Shown here piece by piece: positions 33,182 through 43,691 of a stretch of 64,000 nucleotides of DNA (positions are counted from its first letter, which is position 1; each line of letters starts with the position of its first letter). A program made the position numbers and the translations under genes. The notes beneath the pieces are model-generated. The model was not told where the DNA came from. It ran no database searches and saw nothing but the letters and a program-made list of their open reading frames with translations. The stretch spans positions 62,001-126,000 of the forward strand of contig NZ_JAUDCO010000005.1 in NCBI RefSeq assembly GCF_030373545.1, given 5' to 3'. Source of the stretch: Collinsella tanakaei. Lineage in GTDB: Bacteria > Actinomycetota > Coriobacteriia > Coriobacteriales > Coriobacteriaceae.

Positions 33182-34771
33182 ATGATGCAAAAGATCCAGA
33201 AGTTCGGCGGAGCGATGTTCACGCCGGTGCTTCTCTTCGCGTTCGCTGGCGTGGTGATTGGCCTCGGCACGCTGTTCACCACCGAGGTCATCTTCGGCCC
33301 ATTGGCGGCTCCCGATACGTTGTGGTATGGCGTTTGGAACGTGATCCTGCAGGGTGGTTGGACGGTGTTCAACCAGCTCCCGCTGCTGTTCGCGGTCTCG
33401 CTGCCCATCGGCCTGGCCAACAAGCAGAACGCGCGCTGCTGCATGGAAGTGCTCGTGGCCTACCTCACCTTCAACTATTTCGTCTCCACGATGCTCTCCC
33501 AGTGGGGGCCGACCTTCGGCGTCGACTTCTCCGCCGAGACCGGCGGTTCCTCGGGTCTCGCCATGGTCGCGAGCATCAAGACGCTCGACATGGGCATGAT
33601 CGGCGCCCTCGCCATCTCCGGCATCGTCATCGCGCTGCACAACAAGTTCTTCGAGACCGAGCTCCCCGAGTGGCTCGGCGTGTTCTCCGGCTCCACGTTC
33701 GTCTACATGATCGCGTTCTTCGTGATGCTGCCCACCGCGCTCGTCGCCTGCCTGGTGTGGCCGCACGTTCAGGACGGCATCCGCGCCTTCCAGGGGTTCG
33801 TGGCAACGGTCGGCCTGCCCGGTGTGTGGATCTTCGCCTTCCTGGAGCGCGCGCTCATCCCGTTCGGCCTGCACCACCTGCTGTACAGCCCGTTCTACTA
33901 TGACAACGCCGTGGTGAACGGCGGTATCTACGCCGCCTTCGCCAAGCAGCTCCCCGAGATCGCGGCCTCGTCCGCCCCGCTCACCGAGCTCGCCCCCTAC
34001 GCGGCCTTCACCTGCTCCACCTGGTCCAAGATGTTCGGCTGCCCCGGCATCGCGCTGGCCTTCTACGCCACCGCGAAGCCCGAGAAGCGCCAGGAGCTTC
34101 TGGGCCTGCTGATCCCGATTACCCTCACCGCCATCTTCTGCGGCGTCACCGAGCCCATCGAGTTCACGTTCCTGTTCATCGCGCCCGCGCTGTTCATCGT
34201 GCACTGCGCGCTTGCCGCGTGCCTCGCCACGGCAATGAATGCAGTGGGTGTCGTGGGCGTCTTCGCCGGCGGCCTCATCGAGATCAGCTCGCTGAACCTC
34301 ATCCCGCTGTGGGCCAACCACTGGATGACCTATCTCACCGGTCTGGTCGTGGGCCTCGTCTTCACCGGCATCTGGTTCGTCGTCTTCCGCTTCCTCATCC
34401 TCAAGTTCGACTTCAAGACCCCCGGTCGCGAGGACGACGAGGAGGAGATCAAGTTCCGCAGCAAGGCCGAGTACCGCGCGGCCAAGCAGGGCGGCGGCGC
34501 GGCGGCCATCGAGGCCGGCGCCGAGGAGAACCCCTACGCCGTGACCGCGGCCGCGTGCATGGAGCTCGTCGGCGGCCCCGACAACATCGTCGACGTCACC
34601 AACTGCGTCACCCGCCTGCGCCTGAACGTCAGGGACGAGACCCTCGTCGCCGACGACAAGGACTTCAAGGCCGTCGGCACGAGCGGCTGCATGAAGAAGG
34701 GCAAGTCGGTCCAGATCATCATCGGACTCAAGGTGCCCAAGGTTCGCGACGAGTTCGAGAAGCTCCTGTAA
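33182..34771 (+). CDS. PTS alpha-glucoside-type IICB component
   Basis: Membrane permease that imports and phosphorylates an alpha-glucoside such as maltose, trehalose or sucrose isomers. The EIIC part (~1-410) has about ten helices with conserved GLHHLLYSPFYY and FCGVTEPIEFTFLF. After a charged linker rich in Glu/Lys/Ala, the EIIB domain carries its phosphorylated Cys475 in DVTNCVTRLRLNV and ends VRDEFEKLL. There is no EIIA domain, so a separate glucose-type EIIA must act. AAAGGAGG lies nine bases before ATG 33182. The next gene, a GH4 6-phospho-alpha-glucosidase, and the CDMP motif there favour alpha-linked disaccharides. Three operators precede it. Confidence 0.93.
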   Translation: MMQKIQKFGGAMFTPVLLFAFAGVVIGLGTLFTTEVIFGPLAAPDTLWYGVWNVILQGGWTVFNQLPLLFAVSLPIGLANKQNARCCMEVLVAYLTFNYFVSTMLSQWGPTFGVDFSAETGGSSGLAMVASIKTLDMGMIGALAISGIVIALHNKFFETELPEWLGVFSGSTFVYMIAFFVMLPTALVACLVWPHVQDGIRAFQGFVATVGLPGVWIFAFLERALIPFGLHHLLYSPFYYDNAVVNGGIYAAFAKQLPEIAASSAPLTELAPYAAFTCSTWSKMFGCPGIALAFYATAKPEKRQELLGLLIPITLTAIFCGVTEPIEFTFLFIAPALFIVHCALAACLATAMNAVGVVGVFAGGLIEISSLNLIPLWANHWMTYLTGLVVGLVFTGIWFVVFRFLILKFDFKTPGREDDEEEIKFRSKAEYRAAKQGGGAAAIEAGAEENPYAVTAAACMELVGGPDNIVDVTNCVTRLRLNVRDETLVADDKDFKAVGTSGCMKKGKSVQIIIGLKVPKVRDEFEKLL

Positions 34772-36268
<1,497 letters not shown>

Positions 36269-36277
36269 GGTTTTCGC

Positions 36278-36312
36278 GAAGGGGGCTGCGCGTCCGCAGC
36301 CCCCTTCGGGCT
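36278..36312 (+). terminator. Hairpin after the GH4 gene
   Basis: GAAGGGGGCTGCG (36278-36290) pairs exactly with 36294-36306. There is no T-run (GGGCTTCG follows), so termination strength is uncertain. Confidence 0.55.
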
Positions 36313-36401
36313 TCGCAGGGTTGCGCCGCGAGGTTTAGGTCCCGTCGCGTCCCGCGAAACCCGTGGAAACCCCTGCGGATTTCGCGGCGGGATCCGAAAT
36401 G

Positions 36402-36614
36402 GGGCAATTTGTTCAGATATGAAGGTTTGTCCACCGCTGATGTGACCGGGCCGCGCCGCATGAGGGGTGCATCGTTGCGCGGGATAACATGTTATGTTGC
36501 GTTTGATATAGCAAGCCGATTCAGTGCGCGTTGCGAATCACCGTCAAAGCGTCCAAGAGCGCTCCGACGCGCCCGTTTCGCCCGTTTAAACCTTCATATC
36601 TGAACGTATTGTCC
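36402..36614. mobile_element. MITE-like element, copy A
   Basis: A 213-bp stretch bounded by 27-base inverted ends (36402-36428 and 36588-36614) that differ at three positions and contain GTTCAGATATGAAGGTTT. The same end sequence bounds copy B at 52464-52674, while the interiors are unrelated. No coding frame or target-site duplication is evident. The right end reads outward TTGTCC, 19 bases before TACAAT (36634), so the element could supply a -35 box to the gene at 36683. Confidence 0.7.
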
Positions 36615-36639
36615 ACCTGGAGTGGGAAGTCGGTACAAT
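36609..36639 (+). promoter_or_regulatory. Possible promoter spanning the end of MITE-like copy A
   Basis: TTGTCC (36609-36614), the last bases of the right inverted repeat, and TACAAT (36634-36639) are 19 bases apart and 44 bases before the next ATG. Spacing is slightly long. Confidence 0.4.
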
Positions 36640-36682
36640 CGGGTCGGTTTCTTGGGATTCCGCCCGCCTGAGAGGGGACGCC

Positions 36683-37282
36683 ATGGCAAAGATGAGTCGC
36701 TCGCAAGCTGCCGCCCGGGGCACCAAGCGGGATGCCGGTCGCACGGTGGATGCTGCGGTCATCGCGGCCGGTTCAGGCCGGGATCTGCATGCTCGCCCGC
36801 AGTCCACCTACGAGGCGCGCACCGCCAAGATTTTCACCGTGGTGCAGGTGTTGCTCGTGGTGGTTCCCGTGGCCATGGTCGCCTACGTGTGGATGGCGGG
36901 GGGCGGTTCCGTCGATGGGCTTCGCGACGCCATGGAGCAGAACCCGACGATCACGGTTGCGTTCATCTCTGCCATGTGTCAGCCGCTTGTGGCGTGGCTG
37001 CTCAAGTTCGTGCGCGAGCACTACCAGGCGGGCGACGGGGGATACGCCGCCGGTAACCTCATCGCCCTTATCTGCGGCGAGCTCATGCTGCAAAACGCCG
37101 TGGGCGTGCTGGGCTGTGCATTGCTGCTGTGGCGCATCTGGAGAAAGATTCCCGGCGAGCTGGGCGCTTGGAAGGAAGACCGCAGGCTGGGCGGCATGGC
37201 GGCGGATCTGTCCGGTGCGATTGTGGTCTGCGTGGTCGGTGCGCTGTGCGCCTTCGCGACGTGGCGTATCGGGTTGGCGTAG
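36683..37282 (+). CDS. Integral membrane protein, unknown function
   Basis: A 199-residue protein: a polar basic N-terminus (~1-45), then about four membrane helices (near 49-70, 86-105, 122-143 and 172-193) separated by short loops, one containing FVREHYQAGDGGY. No family recognised. GAGAGGGG precedes the ATG. It stands alone between MITE-like copy A and an MFS gene. Confidence 0.65.
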   Translation: MAKMSRSQAAARGTKRDAGRTVDAAVIAAGSGRDLHARPQSTYEARTAKIFTVVQVLLVVVPVAMVAYVWMAGGGSVDGLRDAMEQNPTITVAFISAMCQPLVAWLLKFVREHYQAGDGGYAAGNLIALICGELMLQNAVGVLGCALLLWRIWRKIPGELGAWKEDRRLGGMAADLSGAIVVCVVGALCAFATWRIGLA

Positions 37283-37500
37283 GCGTGTGAGCCGAGCTGG
37301 CGGGGGCGCATCGCGCAGGTCGGCATGGGTGCAGGCGCCCTGTTTGCCGGCCGTCACCATCGCGCAAACATTTCGAAAAGATGCAAGATGCCGCGCGAAA
37401 CCGATTGCGATGATGGTACCATCCGCGTGGCAAAAATGACGAAACCGGGCCGGGTTGCATGCGCATCCGGCCCGTATGCTGAGGAAAGGGCGGAGAGCCT

Positions 37501-38676
37501 GTGAAGAAGAGTCTGATCGCCCTCGCTATGGGCGCGTTCGTGCTGGGCTTCGCCGAGTTCGTCATGATGGGTATCCTGCCCGTCGTAGCCGAGGGCGTAA
37601 ACGTGAGCGTCGCGTGGGCGGGCAACTTTATCACCGCGTACGCGGTGGGTGTCTGCGCGGGCGCGACCATGCTCGTGGTGGGGCGTCGCGTGCCGCCGCG
37701 CACGCTTATCATCGTGTTCATGGCGATCTGCGCCGCCGGCAACGCGCTGTCTGCGGTGTCGGGCTACCCCACGATGCTGCTCATCGGCCGCTTCATCGCC
37801 GGTCTGCCGCACGGCGCGTTCTTCGGCACGGCAACGCTCGCGTCCAAGATGCTTGCCGATCCGGGTCGCGAGGGCCAGGCGGTGGCGACGATGGTGCTCG
37901 GCCAGACCGTGGCCAACATGATCGGCGTGCCCGCGGGCACGCTCATGGCGAGCATGTTCTCGTGGCACGCGCCCTTCGTGTTCGCTGCGGCATGGGCGGT
38001 GCTCGCCGCTGTGCTGATCATGCGTTTCGTGCCCGCGCTCGACGCCATTCCCGATGCGGGCCTTGCCGGCCAGTTCGCCTTCCTGAAGGCTCCGGGCCCC
38101 TGGCTCATCCTGGGTGCGGTGCTGCTCGGCAACACCGGCATTTTCTGCTGGTGGAGCTACGTGTCGCCCTGGCTGCAGCACATGGGCGGCTTTGCCGAGG
38201 CGGCGGTGCCGATGCTGCTCGTGCTCGCCGGTGCGGGCATGGTCGTGGGGTCCACGCTCGGCGGGCGCGCGGGCGACCGCAAGAGCCCGGGTGTCGCCGC
38301 GGCGGCGGGCCAGGCGCTTGCCGGTGTCGCGCTCGTGCTCATCTTCCTGTTCGGCCGCGGACCGGTGCTGTGCGCCCTGCTCATGTTCCTCGTGTCGGTG
38401 GGCCTGTTCTTCGTGTCCAGTCCGCAGCAGATCCTCATGGTCGAGGTGGGCCAGGGCGGCGGCGAGCTGCTCGGCGGCGCCTGCGTGCAGATCGCCTTCA
38501 ACGGCGGCAACGCCATCGGCGCCCAGGTGGGCCAGATGGTGCTCAACACCGGGGCGGCATACAACTGGATCGGTCTTGCCGGCGTGCCGTTCTCCATCGT
38601 GGCGGTGCTGCTTCTGCTGGCGTTTGCCCGCCGCTACGAGCGTCAGTATCACCTGAAGGCCACCGGCCGCGCGTAG
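37501..38676 (+). CDS. MFS efflux transporter (AraJ/YdhP-like DHA1 group)
   Basis: A 391-residue, 12-helix permease. MKKSLIALAMGAFVLGFAEFVMMGILP matches the AraJ/NepI/YdhP subgroup, as do GRFIAGLPHGAFFG and GQTVANMIGVPAGTLM in helices 4-5. Members export sugars, nucleosides or drugs; the substrate here is open. It starts with GTG at 37501, after GGAGAG. The 220-base upstream region carries the 12-base palindrome GATGGTACCATC near 37412, a possible operator. Confidence 0.85.
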   Translation: MKKSLIALAMGAFVLGFAEFVMMGILPVVAEGVNVSVAWAGNFITAYAVGVCAGATMLVVGRRVPPRTLIIVFMAICAAGNALSAVSGYPTMLLIGRFIAGLPHGAFFGTATLASKMLADPGREGQAVATMVLGQTVANMIGVPAGTLMASMFSWHAPFVFAAAWAVLAAVLIMRFVPALDAIPDAGLAGQFAFLKAPGPWLILGAVLLGNTGIFCWWSYVSPWLQHMGGFAEAAVPMLLVLAGAGMVVGSTLGGRAGDRKSPGVAAAAGQALAGVALVLIFLFGRGPVLCALLMFLVSVGLFFVSSPQQILMVEVGQGGGELLGGACVQIAFNGGNAIGAQVGQMVLNTGAAYNWIGLAGVPFSIVAVLLLLAFARRYERQYHLKATGRA

Positions 38677-38871
38677 CGGCAGCCCCGTCCGGCGCAATGT
38701 AGGGGGATTGCGTCAGACGCAATTTCATGCGATGAGCCGATGCCCGCCGGAGTTCTGTGAGGTACGATAGCGGGCGACAAACGATTCGCATCGCCCGCCT
38801 GGATTCGTCCAGGTGGGCTTTCGGCGTGGGAAAAGGCGCCTGCCCCATTTTCCCGCGGACGGGAGACATGC

Positions 38872-41800
38872 ATGCTCATACACCGCATAGCAGCGCAGCT
38901 CTACACGGCCGAGGCGCTTCAGACCATCGAGGCGGCGCTTGCCGAGGGCCAAGACGCCACGCTCGCCGTGTCGCAGTCCGGTCGCACGCTCATGCTCGCC
39001 GCGCAGTTCGCGCGCGCCCCGCGCCCGGTGGTCTATGTCGTGTCGGGCGAGGACGCCGCCGACCGCGCCGCGCGCTCCCTTGCCGCCTACGTGGGCCTCG
39101 AGCGCGTCGTGCGCTTCCCTGAGCGTACCGATTACCCGTGGAAGGCCAAGGCCGACGACGCCGTCGTGGCCTCGCGCTGTGCCGCGCTCGGGCGCGTGGC
39201 CCGCGGCGAGGCGGTCATCATGGTGACCTCGGCTCGCGCTCTGCTGCGCTGCGTGCCTCCGCGCGAGAGCCGCTATTGGGCTTCGACCACCTTTGCGGTG
39301 GGCGAGGAGATCCCCTACGAGGAGGTTCCCGCGCGCCTGGTGGGCATGGGCTACACCAACGCCGACGCGGCGGATGCGCCGGGGCTGTTCCGCGTGCACG
39401 GCGACGCGGTGGACGTGTTTCCCGCGCAGGCGAGCGCTCCGGTGCGCATCGAGTTTTTCGGCGACGAGATCGACCGCATCCGCCGCATGGTGAGCTCCAC
39501 CGGCCAGACCATCGGCGACGAGGACGCCGTCGAGATCTTCCCCGTGCGCGAGCTGGCGCTTACCGACGACGCCGTCCGCCGCATCTCCGCGGCCCTGTAT
39601 GCGTCGGCCAAGAACGACACCGAGCTCGCGGCGATGCTCGAGATGATCAAGGCGCGCATCGTCACGCCCGAGCTCGACCGCTTCATGCCGCTCATGTACG
39701 AGGGCACGGCCAGCCCGCTGGCGCACATAAGCGACGACGCGCTCGTGGTGCTCTCCGAGCCGCGCAGCCTGTTTGATGACTGCTCGCGCGCCTACGAGGA
39801 CCTGGAGCGGCGCGCGGGCGAGGCCAAGATCTCGCACCTGGACGGCCTGTACGTGCGCCCTCAGCAGCTCGACTTCGGCCGCCAGCAGCGCCTGAACTAC
39901 GTCTCGCTCATCCGGGCGGGCGGTGCGGTGACCGCCGAGCTCAAGATCGAGCAGCCGGCGCTTGCGGGCTCGGACAACCGCTTCATCTCCCGCATCCAGG
40001 AGGTCGTCAACAACCATTACGCCGTGGCGTTCGCCATTCCCGACCGCGGGGCGCGCGAGTCGATGGAGCTGTCGTTTACCGACGAGTCGATCCCCTTCGA
40101 GGAATCGCTCCAAAACGCGCCTGAAAACGCCGGCGCCGTGGCGGGCGACACCCAGGTGAACGTGACCTTGCTCAAGCGCGATGCCGACAAGCTCAACGCG
40201 GCGGATATCGGTGGAAAGCCCGCTGTCACGGTGCCCACGATCACGCGCGGCCGCGTGACCTTCGTGGACGCGCCTATCCCCTCCGGCGTGGTGGTGCCCG
40301 ACGCGCATCTGGCGGTGTTCTCGCTCGCCGACCTCAACGCCCGCATGGACGCCAAGCGCGCCCGCGGCCGCGCCCGACGCCACGTGGACATCACCGAGGT
40401 CACCTTCCCGTTCAAGCCGGGCGATTACGTCGTGCACGCCACGCACGGCATCGCCCTGTTCTCCGAGATCGTGCGTCAGGAGGTCGCTGGGCGCGAGCGC
40501 GACTACTTTTTGCTGGAATACGCGGGCGGCGACAAGCTCTACGTGCCGCTCGAGCAGGTCGATCGCATCTCGCGCTACGTGGGTCCCGACGGCGCCAACC
40601 CGCGTCTCACCCGCCTGAACACCGCCGACTGGAGCCGCGCGACCACCAAGGCGCGCAAGAGCGCGAAAAAGCTCGCCTTCGACCTTGTCGACCTGTACAC
40701 GCGCCGCAGCTCCATCACGGGCTTTGCCTTCGGGCCCGACACGCCCGAGCAGATCGAGATGGAGGAGAGCTTCCCCTACGAGCCCACGCGCGACCAGCTC
40801 GAGGCCATCGCCGACATCAAGGGCGACATGGAGAGCGCCAAGCCCATGGACCGTCTGCTGTGTGGCGACGTGGGCTTCGGCAAGACCGAGGTCGCCCTGC
40901 GCGCGGCGTTCAAGTGCGTGGACGGCGGGCGGCAGGTCATGGTCCTGTGCCCCACGACGATCCTCGCGCAGCAGCATTTCGAGACGTTCTTCGAGCGGTT
41001 CGCGCCGTTCGGCGTCGAGGTGGAGGTGCTGTCGCGCTTCCGCACGCCGGCGCAGCAGAAGCGTGCGCTCGCGGCGTTCGCGGAGGGCAAGGTGGACGTG
41101 CTCGTGGGCACGCATCGCCTGCTGTCGGCCGACGTGAACCCGCACAACCTGGGCCTCGTGATCATCGACGAGGAGCAGCGCTTCGGCGTGCAGCACAAAG
41201 AGCAGCTCAAGAACTTGCGCGAGCAGATCGACGTGCTTACGCTGTCGGCCACACCCATCCCGCGCACCATGCAGATGGCCATCTCGGGCGTGCGCGACAT
41301 GAGCCTCATCACCACGCCGCCCACCGGCCGTCGACCGGTCGTGGTGCACGTGGGCGAGTACGACCCCGACGTGGTGAGTGCGGCGATCCGTCTGGAGCTC
41401 GGCCGCGGCGGGCAGGTGTATTACGTGTCCAACCGCGTGAAGACCATCGACGACGCGGTCGAACGCGTGCACGACGTGGTGCCCGAGGCGCGCGTGGGCG
41501 TGGCGCACGGCAAGATGAGCGCGCGCGAGGTCGAGGACGTGATGGTGCAGTTTGCCACGGGCAAGATCGACGTGCTCGTGGCGACCACGATCATCGAGAG
41601 CGGCATCGACAACCCACACACCAACACGCTCATCATCGAGGACTCGCAGCGCCTGGGTCTCGCCCAGCTCTACCAGCTCAAGGGCCGCGTGGGTCGTTCC
41701 GCCACGCAGGCCTACGCCTACTTCATGTTCCCCGGCGAGCTGCCGCTCACCGAGGAGGCCACCGAGCGTCTGACGGCGCTCTCCGAGTACCAGGACCTGG

Positions 41801-42456
41801 GTAGCGGCATGCGCATCGCCATGCGCGACCTGGAGATCCGCGGTGCGGGCTCGCTTGTGGGCGCCGAGCAGCACGGCAACCTGTCGAGCGTGGGCTTCGA
41901 CCTGTTCACGCAGATGCTGGGGCAGGCCGTGGCCGAGGCGCGCGGCGAGGGCGGTGCCGATCTGGAGCAGGCACAGGTCGCCATCAACCTGCCGGCCGAT
42001 TTCTACCTGTCCGAGGAGTACCTGCCCGCCGTCGACCAGCGCGTGCTCATCTACCGCAAGCTGGCCGCCGCCGATTTGCTGTCGGTCGTGGACGAGGTGC
42101 AGGAGCAGACCGAGGCGAGCTTCGGCGAGCTGCCGCTGGCGGCGGCGAACCTGTTCGACCGCGCGCGCATCCGCATCCGCGCGGAGCGCCTGGGGCTCGA
42201 GAGCATCTCGCTCACGCAGGGCCGCTTGGTGTACCAGGGGGTGGACGTTCCCAAGACGGTGGCGTTCGACCTCAAGGGCAGGCTCGGGGCAATCAACTAT
42301 CCGAAGAGCCGTAAGTTTACGGTGCCGGCGCGCCCCGGCGCGGGCGCGGGCAGCGGCGTGGGCCGTGGTGTGGACACCGGCGAGAACGGTTCCGGCGTCG
42401 TGGCGGCGGCGCTGGCGATCCTCGTGCAGCTCGGGGCCTCCGGCGACGACGACTGA
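38872..42456 (+). CDS. mfd: Transcription-repair coupling factor Mfd
   Basis: Removes RNA polymerase stalled at DNA lesions and recruits UvrAB. The 1194-residue protein has all modules: UvrB-like N-terminal domains, the RNA-polymerase-interacting domain (FKPGDYVVHATHGIALF...DYFLLEYAGGDKLYVPLEQ), the SF2 translocase with Walker A GDVGFGKTEV, the DEEQRFGVQHKE box and the TRG motif region, and the C-terminal regulatory domain. After residue ~1150 there is a Gly/Ala-rich tail. The ATG 38872 follows GGGAG. The leader has an 8-bp hairpin GCGGGCGA/TCGCCCGC at 38770-38798. Confidence 0.97.
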   Translation: MLIHRIAAQLYTAEALQTIEAALAEGQDATLAVSQSGRTLMLAAQFARAPRPVVYVVSGEDAADRAARSLAAYVGLERVVRFPERTDYPWKAKADDAVVASRCAALGRVARGEAVIMVTSARALLRCVPPRESRYWASTTFAVGEEIPYEEVPARLVGMGYTNADAADAPGLFRVHGDAVDVFPAQASAPVRIEFFGDEIDRIRRMVSSTGQTIGDEDAVEIFPVRELALTDDAVRRISAALYASAKNDTELAAMLEMIKARIVTPELDRFMPLMYEGTASPLAHISDDALVVLSEPRSLFDDCSRAYEDLERRAGEAKISHLDGLYVRPQQLDFGRQQRLNYVSLIRAGGAVTAELKIEQPALAGSDNRFISRIQEVVNNHYAVAFAIPDRGARESMELSFTDESIPFEESLQNAPENAGAVAGDTQVNVTLLKRDADKLNAADIGGKPAVTVPTITRGRVTFVDAPIPSGVVVPDAHLAVFSLADLNARMDAKRARGRARRHVDITEVTFPFKPGDYVVHATHGIALFSEIVRQEVAGRERDYFLLEYAGGDKLYVPLEQVDRISRYVGPDGANPRLTRLNTADWSRATTKARKSAKKLAFDLVDLYTRRSSITGFAFGPDTPEQIEMEESFPYEPTRDQLEAIADIKGDMESAKPMDRLLCGDVGFGKTEVALRAAFKCVDGGRQVMVLCPTTILAQQHFETFFERFAPFGVEVEVLSRFRTPAQQKRALAAFAEGKVDVLVGTHRLLSADVNPHNLGLVIIDEEQRFGVQHKEQLKNLREQIDVLTLSATPIPRTMQMAISGVRDMSLITTPPTGRRPVVVHVGEYDPDVVSAAIRLELGRGGQVYYVSNRVKTIDDAVERVHDVVPEARVGVAHGKMSAREVEDVMVQFATGKIDVLVATTIIESGIDNPHTNTLIIEDSQRLGLAQLYQLKGRVGRSATQAYAYFMFPGELPLTEEATERLTALSEYQDLGSGMRIAMRDLEIRGAGSLVGAEQHGNLSSVGFDLFTQMLGQAVAEARGEGGADLEQAQVAINLPADFYLSEEYLPAVDQRVLIYRKLAAADLLSVVDEVQEQTEASFGELPLAAANLFDRARIRIRAERLGLESISLTQGRLVYQGVDVPKTVAFDLKGRLGAINYPKSRKFTVPARPGAGAGSGVGRGVDTGENGSGVVAAALAILVQLGASGDDD

Positions 42457-42464
42457 CCGACAAC

Positions 42465-42531
42465 CGACAAGATGGTGCCAGGTGCAAGCTTGTCGGCAGG
42501 CGACAAGTTTGCACCTGGCACCATCTTGTCG
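42465..42531. repeat. REP-like palindrome: two 31-nt units head to head
   Basis: 42465-42495 and 42501-42531 are inverted copies of a 31-base unit (one mismatch) separated by five bases. The unit begins CGACAAGTTTG and ends CCATCTTGTCG, so each one can also fold by itself through CGACAAG/CTTGTCG. Two more copies lie in tandem at 53866-53929. It sits directly after mfd, where it may end transcription, and directly before the yitT promoter. Confidence 0.8.
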
Positions 42532-42589
42532 TCATGGCCCCGCGCTATACTGAGGGCGCAGTGCCCGCGTTCGCAAGGAGCTATGCACC

Positions 42590-43672
42590 ATGGCATACGA
42601 ACAGGACCAGCGCGGCTTTGGCCAGATCAGGCGTCTCGGTCGCTATGTTCTCATCCGGCGCCTCGTCACGCTGTGCAGCGTCGCGATTGCGGCACTTTTG
42701 CAGGCATTCGTCATCCGGGTGTTCGTCGACCCGGCCAACCTGCTCTCGGGCGGCTTCACCGGCCTCGCCATCCTCATCGACCGCATCACGAGCCTCTTTG
42801 GCGTCAGCTTCCCCACGTCGGCGGGCATGATCGCGCTCAACATCCCCGTCGCCATCCTGTGCTGGAGAAGCATCAGCAAGCGCTTCGTGATCTTCTCGAT
42901 GACGCAGGTGTTCCTCGCGAGCTTCTTCTTGCAGTTCGTTCCCTTTGAGCCGCTGCTCGACAATACGATTCTGTGCGTGCTGTTCGGCGGCGTGCTCAAC
43001 GGCTTGGCCATCTCCATCGCGCTCAAAAGCGGCGCCTCGACGGCGGGCACCGACTTCATCGCCCTCATGGTGTCCAACAAGACCGGCAAGACCATCTGGG
43101 GCCAGGTCTTTTTATTCAACTGCATCATCCTGGTGATCTTCGGCGCGATTTTTGGCTGGGAGCATGCGGCGTACTCCATCGTGTTCCAGTTCCTGTCCAC
43201 GAAGACGATCGACAGCTTCTACCACCGTTACGACCGCGTGACGCTTCAGATCGCCACCTATCGCGCCGACGAGGTGCTCGCGGCGTACAACGACGTGTTC
43301 CATCACGGGTCGACATGCTTCGAGGCGTACGGAGGCTATAGTAAAAAGCCGCTGACCTTTATCGTGAGCGTGATTTCTTCCTATGAGTCGGAGGACGTGA
43401 TCAGACTCATCCGCCGCGTCGATCCGCGCGCCGTCATCAACGTGACCAAGTCCGAGAACTTCGTGGGCAATTTCCACCGCGCTCCCGCCGACGAGCCCTT
43501 GCCCACCGAGGTCGACGGCACACCGCCGGACGACCCTGTGCTCGAGCTCGCCTCGACGATTCGCCACGGCTTGGAGCAGTCGGCCGATGCGCTCGAGCAG
43601 ACCGCCTCCGCCCGCGGCGAGCGCGTCACCGAGGACCTGGCCGACGCCGTCGATCGGCTTATCGAGAAGTGA
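42590..43672 (+). CDS. YitT-family membrane protein, paralogue 1
   Basis: A 360-residue protein with five to six membrane helices (DUF161-type; LLSGGFTGLAILIDRI, ALKSGASTAGTDFIALMVSNKTGKT) and a C-terminal DUF2179 cytoplasmic domain (YDRVTLQIATYRADEVLAAY, VISSYESEDVIRLIRRVDPRAVINV). The family is widespread in Gram-positives and its transport role is unproven. It has a longer acidic tail than paralogue 2 at 45209, to which it is clearly similar along the whole length. AAGGAG lies nine bases before the ATG, and a TATACT -10 is at 42546. It converges on fic with a 19-base gap. Confidence 0.85.
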   Translation: MAYEQDQRGFGQIRRLGRYVLIRRLVTLCSVAIAALLQAFVIRVFVDPANLLSGGFTGLAILIDRITSLFGVSFPTSAGMIALNIPVAILCWRSISKRFVIFSMTQVFLASFFLQFVPFEPLLDNTILCVLFGGVLNGLAISIALKSGASTAGTDFIALMVSNKTGKTIWGQVFLFNCIILVIFGAIFGWEHAAYSIVFQFLSTKTIDSFYHRYDRVTLQIATYRADEVLAAYNDVFHHGSTCFEAYGGYSKKPLTFIVSVISSYESEDVIRLIRRVDPRAVINVTKSENFVGNFHRAPADEPLPTEVDGTPPDDPVLELASTIRHGLEQSADALEQTASARGERVTEDLADAVDRLIEK

Positions 43673-43691
43673 GTACGCTTCGGGGCGAGTT

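Noticed and set aside
38725-41874. Minus-strand open frame of 1049 codons
   Set aside because: Antisense shadow of mfd, with biased low-complexity composition.
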